From positions 1-9,560 of the forward strand of contig JAIUMB010000088.1 in assembly GCA_022565745.1 (NCBI GenBank): a stretch of DNA of 9,560 bases, in the 5' to 3' direction. The notes beneath the pieces were generated by a model that saw nothing but the letters and a program-made list of their open reading frames with translations, was not told where the DNA came from and did no database searches. This DNA is from Cryomorphaceae bacterium (GTDB lineage Bacteria > Bacteroidota > Bacteroidia > Flavobacteriales > Schleiferiaceae). This document shows, one piece after another, positions 5,321-9,560 of this stretch (position 1 is its first letter; the number at the start of each line of letters is the position of its first letter). Both the position numbers and the translations under genes were made by a program.

Positions 5321-5366
5321 TAATAACCATTTTCTTTGCAGTTAACATATCACAACCCCTTTATAT

Positions 5367-6326
5367 ATGGAATCATTTGACCGTTACACCAATATCATCA
5401 ATCAAGGACTTTCAAACATTAAGTGGCCAGAACAAGATTTGTATGAGCCGATGAAATATATTTTAGACATTGGCGGAAAGCGCATTAGGCCATCACTTAC
5501 CTTGATAGGTGCTGAACTTGGTGGTGCCAATGCTGATGACGCCTTGTCTCAAGCCATTGCCATTGAGTTGTTTCATAACTTTTCTTTGATGCACGACGAC
5601 ATTATGGATAGAGCTGACCTGAGAAGAGGGAGTACCACCGTGCACAAAAAATGGGATGAACCCACAGCTATTTTATCTGGTGATGGCATGATGGTGATGG
5701 CATACCAATATTTGGTTAAGCACGCATTTGAGAGCACCCCTAAGCTCATCAATATCTTTTCAAAAATGGCATTAGATGTATGCGAAGGTCAAATGAAAGA
5801 CATGCGCTTTGAAAATCAAAACCCGAGTATGGACGAATACATCGATATGATTCGCCAAAAAACAGCAGTGCTTTTGGGTGCTGCTTTACAAATAGGCTTT
5901 CTCATTGCTAAAGATGACGAAACGGCCGCCTCAAGACTCTATCACTGTGGTGTAAACTGGGGCATCGCTTTCCAGATAAAAGACGATTACATCGATTTAT
6001 ATGGAGGTGAAAAATCTGGAAAGGTCATCGGTGGCGATATTCTATCCAACAAGCGCACAGCTCTTCACTTAATTGCGTTAGAAAGAGCAGATGATAACGA
6101 CCGTTCAACGCTAAATGAGTGGTTCAGCAAAAGTGAAAGAACACAAGAAAAAATTGATGTTGTAAAGCGCATATACGAAAAGTACGATGCCCACAACGAG
6201 TGTATGAACATGGCCAATCGCTATTACAAAAAAGGCAACAACCTTTTTAATGAATTGGTTTTACCTCGTGAGCCTAGAAAAATGATGGAAAAACTGGCTG
6301 AACACATCTTGAAAAGAGAGCATTAA
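5367..6326 (+). CDS. Trans-polyprenyl diphosphate synthase, probably short-chain (GGPP-type)
   Basis: A 319-aa all-helical trans-prenyltransferase that extends allylic diphosphates with isopentenyl diphosphate. It shows GGKRIRP (36-42), the first aspartate-rich motif DDIMD (77-81), LRRG (85-88), the second aspartate-rich motif DDYID (206-210) and the NKRT motif (228-231). The first motif is DDxxD, not the DDxxxxD of typical bacterial farnesyl diphosphate synthases. The residue five before it is Phe (F72), as in archaeal GGPP synthase, where that position limits chain length. This favours a C20 product but does not prove it; an IspB-like longer-chain role for menaquinone remains possible. The gene diverges from the GGGP synthase across a 132-bp gap. 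The ATG at 5367 gives a full-length N-terminus. Confidence 0.88.
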   Translation: MESFDRYTNIINQGLSNIKWPEQDLYEPMKYILDIGGKRIRPSLTLIGAELGGANADDALSQAIAIELFHNFSLMHDDIMDRADLRRGSTTVHKKWDEPTAILSGDGMMVMAYQYLVKHAFESTPKLINIFSKMALDVCEGQMKDMRFENQNPSMDEYIDMIRQKTAVLLGAALQIGFLIAKDDETAASRLYHCGVNWGIAFQIKDDYIDLYGGEKSGKVIGGDILSNKRTALHLIALERADDNDRSTLNEWFSKSERTQEKIDVVKRIYEKYDAHNECMNMANRYYKKGNNLFNELVLPREPRKMMEKLAEHILKREH

Positions 6327-6327
6327 A

Positions 6328-6379
6328 TGTTGAAAAAGTAAAGCATACTGCGACCTAGGCAAGTATGTTACATTCAACA
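6328..6379 (+). other. Nested hairpin between prenyl synthase and phosphohexomutase genes
   Basis: An outer stem TGTTGAA (6328-6334) pairs perfectly with TTCAACA (6373-6379). An inner stem CATACT (6344-6349) pairs with AGTATG (6362-6367) and can extend by a G-T and an A-T pair. The 12-base loop contains the palindrome CCTAGG. There is no T tract, so it is not a standard terminator. It could be an RNA structure in the leader of the downstream gene or a chance fold. Confidence 0.35.
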
Positions 6380-6403
6380 AAAGACTCCGACGTTTAACAC
6401 GAC

Positions 6404-8116
6404 ATGAAAAATATGACAGCTGAAGAAAAAGCATTGATCTGGACAAAGGAACCGTTTAACGAAGACGTTAGAGAAACGGTTAAAGCTATGATGAATTTCG
6501 ATCCAAAAGAGCTTTACGAGTCCTTTTACAAGGATATTGACTTTGGTACCGGTGGCATGCGCGGTATTATGGGTGTTGGCACCAACAGAATCAATGTATA
6601 TACGCTGGGGTTGGCCAGTGAGGGCTTAAGTCGATACCTCAAAAAACAATTCCCTCATGAAGAAATACGGATTGCCATTGCCAACGATACCCGTAATCAA
6701 AGTGACGAATTTACCAATGCCATCGCATCGGTATTTACTGCTCATGGCTTTAAAGTCTTTTTGTTTAAAGACTTTGCCCCTACGCCTCTGCTGTCTTATG
6801 CGGTTAGACAACTAAAATGTCATGCTGGTGTGATGTTAACCGCTTCACATAATCCACCGGAATACAACGGCTATAAAGTGTTTTGGAACGATGGCGGACA
6901 GGTTGTGTCGCCTCACGACAAAGCCATTATCAATGAAGTAAGAGCAGCTAAATACGAAGACATACGATTTGATGGCAATTCGGAAAACATCACTTCTATT
7001 AGTGATGAACTGCTTGATGGATATTTCAAAAAGATCAATGAATTAGGTATTCACCATTCCGGTAAAAAAAACATTAAGATTGTATTTACACCACTACACG
7101 GTACCACTGTAGATATTCTACCTAAGGCCCTCATCGCAGCCGGGTTTCAAGCACCCATAATGGTCAAACATCAAGCCACTCCAGACGGAAACTTCCCTAC
7201 CGTAGAATCGCCAAACCCAGAGGAAGCAAATGCGCTAAAAGACGCTGTAAAAATGGCTGAGGATGAGGGTGCCGATATGGTTATCGGCACGGATCCTGAT
7301 GGCGATCGAATTGGTATAGGCGTGCGTAATCACAAAGGAGAAATATCCCTGTTAAACGGCAATCAAGTTGCCGCTGTAATGGTGAGATACTTACTCAGAG
7401 AACGCAGTGCCAACGGCACCCTTCCCAGTAATGGATTTGTTGCAAAAACCATAGTAACAACAAATTTAATCGAAGACATTGCCAAAACATACAACACCGA
7501 TTGCAAGTCGTGTTTGACCGGATTTAAATGGATCGCCAAGCTCATTCGAGAACATGAAGGTAAGCAAACATTTATTGGTGGTGGAGAAGAAAGTTACGGC
7601 TATTTGGTGGGTGACTTTGTCAGAGATAAAGACAGCATCATTTCAGCGGTTGTATTGGCGGAAATTGTAGCCTGGGCCAAACAACGTGGTAGTTCATTTT
7701 GGAACGAATTGATGGAGATATACCAACAATATGGTTATTACCACGACCAACTTTTCTCTTTGACCTTAAAGGGAAGCGAAGGTGCTCAAAAAATAGAATC
7801 CATGATGGAAAATTTGCGCAGCAACCCGCCCAAGGAAATCATGGGGCAGAAAGTAAAGCTTGTCAAGGACTACTCAAACCTTACCAATTACAATTTAATC
7901 ACTGGAGACCGTAATCATTTTGAATTTGAACGCTCAAATGTCATTCAATTATTTACCCAAAACGGCGCACGTATTACAGCGCGTCCTTCCGGAACTGAAC
8001 CTAAGATAAAGTTCTACTTCAGTATTGTATTGGAAATGCGACCAGGCGAAGACTTGGATACTTATGTCAAAGAAGGTGAATTAATGGTAGAAAAAGCGAT
8101 TGATACACTCATGTAA
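6404..8116 (+). CDS. pgcA: Phosphoglucomutase/phosphomannomutase, PgcA-type
   Basis: A 570-aa alpha-D-phosphohexomutase that interconverts glucose-1-phosphate and glucose-6-phosphate, and possibly the mannose phosphates, in the cytoplasm. All four family sites are intact: the phosphoserine loop TASHNP (146-151, S148), the metal-binding loop DPDGDR (297-302), the sugar-binding loop GGEESYG (393-399) and the phosphate-binding RPSGTEPK (527-534). The N-terminal FGTGGMRG (47-54) and the length match the large PgcA (Bacillus) subgroup rather than the 450-aa ManB/GlmM type. ATG 6404 is used; M4 at 6413 is an alternative, and no Shine-Dalgarno site separates them. The gene is followed at once by a strong terminator. 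It probably feeds UDP-glucose and glycan synthesis; no functional link to the neighbouring lipid or NAD genes is evident. Confidence 0.93.
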   Translation: MKNMTAEEKALIWTKEPFNEDVRETVKAMMNFDPKELYESFYKDIDFGTGGMRGIMGVGTNRINVYTLGLASEGLSRYLKKQFPHEEIRIAIANDTRNQSDEFTNAIASVFTAHGFKVFLFKDFAPTPLLSYAVRQLKCHAGVMLTASHNPPEYNGYKVFWNDGGQVVSPHDKAIINEVRAAKYEDIRFDGNSENITSISDELLDGYFKKINELGIHHSGKKNIKIVFTPLHGTTVDILPKALIAAGFQAPIMVKHQATPDGNFPTVESPNPEEANALKDAVKMAEDEGADMVIGTDPDGDRIGIGVRNHKGEISLLNGNQVAAVMVRYLLRERSANGTLPSNGFVAKTIVTTNLIEDIAKTYNTDCKSCLTGFKWIAKLIREHEGKQTFIGGGEESYGYLVGDFVRDKDSIISAVVLAEIVAWAKQRGSSFWNELMEIYQQYGYYHDQLFSLTLKGSEGAQKIESMMENLRSNPPKEIMGQKVKLVKDYSNLTNYNLITGDRNHFEFERSNVIQLFTQNGARITARPSGTEPKIKFYFSIVLEMRPGEDLDTYVKEGELMVEKAIDTLM

Positions 8117-8154
8117 AAAAAAACGGCTTCTATAAAAGAAGCCGTTTTTTTTTT
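8115..8154. terminator. Bidirectional rho-independent terminator
   Basis: A perfect stem CGGCTTC (8124-8130) / GAAGCCG (8138-8144) has a seven-base loop, nine A's on the left (8115-8123) and ten T's on the right (8145-8154). It therefore terminates in both directions. It serves the phosphohexomutase gene (+), whose TAA overlaps the A tract, and the convergent secreted-protein gene (-), whose stop lies six bases beyond the T tract. Confidence 0.95.
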
Positions 8155-8159
8155 AGATT

Positions 8160-9560
8160 CTACAGTTTTTTGACATTCCTTTTTAACGAACCTGCCTCAT
8201 TTTCTATATGCAATATATACATGCCCGAGGCCAAATGATTGACATTGATTTTAGCGTTACCCTTAAGCTCAGTATCTACAAATACGACGTTACCGTACAT
8301 ATCTATCAGTGAAACGTTATAGGTCATTTCACTTTGAGGTGGTGCTTTGATGAAAATAACGTCATTTACAGGATTGGGGAACGCTTTAAAGTCTTGACTC
8401 TCCCATGAATTAACCGAAATGCCATTTACAGAAACTTGCTGAATCATCGTATCAGCACCACAGTGTCCTTCTGCAATTAATGTTACGTCAAAGGTGGCAT
8501 TTGACATGTAAAAATGCGAAACAACAACACCATTGCCCGTATTTCCATCTCCAAAAATCCAGTTATATGTTTGGGCATCTGTTGTATTTGTGGCATTAAA
8601 CTCAAAATGCGCACCATTAGAGCTTACACCCATATTAAAGGAATTAAAAAAGGCATTTGGTTTATCTGTTGTTGTAAATTGTAGTTTATCACTCTTTAGA
8701 CTAGTTCCACCTTGACAGCTGTCAATAACATAAACATCATATATTGCACCTGACTGTAATCCGGTTATTGTAAATGGATTTGATGTAGCATTGACTATTG
8801 TGCTTGACCCTGAGGTTACGCCTGCCTGGGCGTATTCAATTCGACTACTTATTGTTCCCGAATCTGAATCCCAAGATACCATTACCTGGTCGCATCCTAC
8901 GGAATCTGTTTGTAAATTAGTAGGCTCAGGACAATAGAACAATTCAATATTGTACGTCGCTAAAATTTCTGCTTGACTAAGCGCACGATTGTAAAGTCTA
9001 AACTCATCCATCTTCCCATTGATTCCGTCACCAAGCTGGTATGCCCCTACACAAAAGTCATTACCGGAAATAGATACCGGCCCATTAACCGTTGCCGAAT
9101 CGACCCTAACCCCATTGACATATGCGCGAACCATAGAGGCAGATTCATCATAAACGAAATGTGTATAAGCACCAGAGGTGGCCCCGTTGAATGCCGTCAC
9201 AGATGGCAAGCCACATGTATTACAAGTAAGTCGCCAATTATTGGAACCAGCACTACCATTGGTAAAACAACGGATTGATGCATTTAAGTTATCCCCAAAC
9301 GCATACCATAGAGACGTGCTTTGAACAATGCTATCCGACCAAAACCCAATGGTAAATGAACTGTTTAGTGATGTTGGCCAGCCTGTACTTAAGCGACTTA
9401 CACCGCCTTGTCCGCCAGTACCCATCAATGCAGTGCCAAACATACCTGTTCCTCCAATGGATAAGTCAGTACCCATTAGTAATGTTGGATTGACACCTAC
9501 AGGTGAAGATGCACTGTTTACAATTAAATTGCCGTCATCAAATTTATAGTATATCAACTC
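8160..9560 (-). CDS. Secreted LamG/FN3/PKD protein with T9SS sorting domain (5'-truncated)
   Basis: This reading frame is open to the right edge of the window, so the N-terminus and signal peptide are missing. The leftmost apparent start is only a TTG inside the frame. About 466 residues are visible. Counted from that TTG, residues 1 to about 205 form a LamG/concanavalin-like domain (start IYYKFDDGN, end GKMDEFRLYNRALSQAEI at 181-198). Residues 210-297 form a fibronectin type III domain. Residues 300-378 form a PKD domain (NWIFGDGNTGNG, 332-343). Residues 390-465 form a type A T9SS C-terminal sorting domain (FPNPVND, 393-399; ASGMYILHI, 443-451; a basic end). The protein should cross the outer membrane by type IX secretion and be anchored or released. 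Its target is unknown; LamG and PKD suggest glycan or protein binding. The full protein may carry a catalytic domain upstream. Confidence 0.9.
   Translation of the reverse strand, partial: ELIYYKFDDGNLIVNSASSPVGVNPTLLMGTDLSIGGTGMFGTALMGTGGQGGVSRLSTGWPTSLNSSFTIGFWSDSIVQSTSLWYAFGDNLNASIRCFTNGSAGSNNWRLTCNTCGLPSVTAFNGATSGAYTHFVYDESASMVRAYVNGVRVDSATVNGPVSISGNDFCVGAYQLGDGINGKMDEFRLYNRALSQAEILATYNIELFYCPEPTNLQTDSVGCDQVMVSWDSDSGTISSRIEYAQAGVTSGSSTIVNATSNPFTITGLQSGAIYDVYVIDSCQGGTSLKSDKLQFTTTDKPNAFFNSFNMGVSSNGAHFEFNATNTTDAQTYNWIFGDGNTGNGVVVSHFYMSNATFDVTLIAEGHCGADTMIQQVSVNGISVNSWESQDFKAFPNPVNDVIFIKAPPQSEMTYNVSLIDMYGNVVFVDTELKGNAKINVNHLASGMYILHIENEAGSLKRNVKKL

Noticed and set aside
9555..9557. TTG at the right end as the start of the T9SS protein
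   Set aside because: The frame is open to the window edge, the LamG domain begins at once and there is no signal peptide, so the real start lies outside.

Overview
The window most likely comes from a member of the Bacteroidota, flavobacterial in character. The evidence is a protein with a type IX secretion C-terminal sorting domain, a promoter of the TTTG/TAnnTTTG type, A/C-rich leaders without Shine-Dalgarno sites, and a group II geranylgeranylglyceryl phosphate synthase. No single gene names the genus or species.

Layout. Positions 1-474 hold no gene. They contain a heptamer array, a REP-like hairpin and a spaced inverted repeat, ending in a good promoter. Positions 475-3381 (+) carry paaA, paaB, paaC and paaD, the oxygenase part of aerobic phenylacetyl-CoA catabolism. 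paaB and paaC are separated by a 375-bp gap filled with repeats: three copies of a 42-bp unit, a 12-unit heptamer array and an octamer array that ends just before the paaC start. No paaE reductase gene is visible. Positions 3458-5234 (-) form a tight three-gene operon read right to left: a GGGP synthase, a PnuC-type nicotinamide riboside transporter and a NadR-like ribosylnicotinamide kinase. Diverging from it at 5367 (+) is a trans-polyprenyl diphosphate synthase, followed by a PgcA-type phosphohexomutase (6404-8116). A strong bidirectional terminator at 8115-8154 separates that gene from a convergent secreted LamG/FN3/PKD protein with a T9SS sorting domain, whose N-terminus lies beyond the window end.

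How the genes work together. PaaA, PaaB, PaaC and PaaD would build the phenylacetyl-CoA epoxidase, with PaaD as the Fe-S maturation factor. PnuC and the kinase form a short NAD salvage route: nicotinamide riboside is imported and phosphorylated to NMN. The prenyl synthase and the GGGP synthase could act in sequence, making C20-PP and then prenyl-glyceryl phosphate, the first steps of an archaeal-style ether lipid route.

The genes belong to known families. The least explained material is the non-coding DNA around paaAB. It holds several different small repeat families in under 900 bp of intergenic sequence, whereas the other intergenic gaps hold almost none. No wholly new system is convincingly visible.
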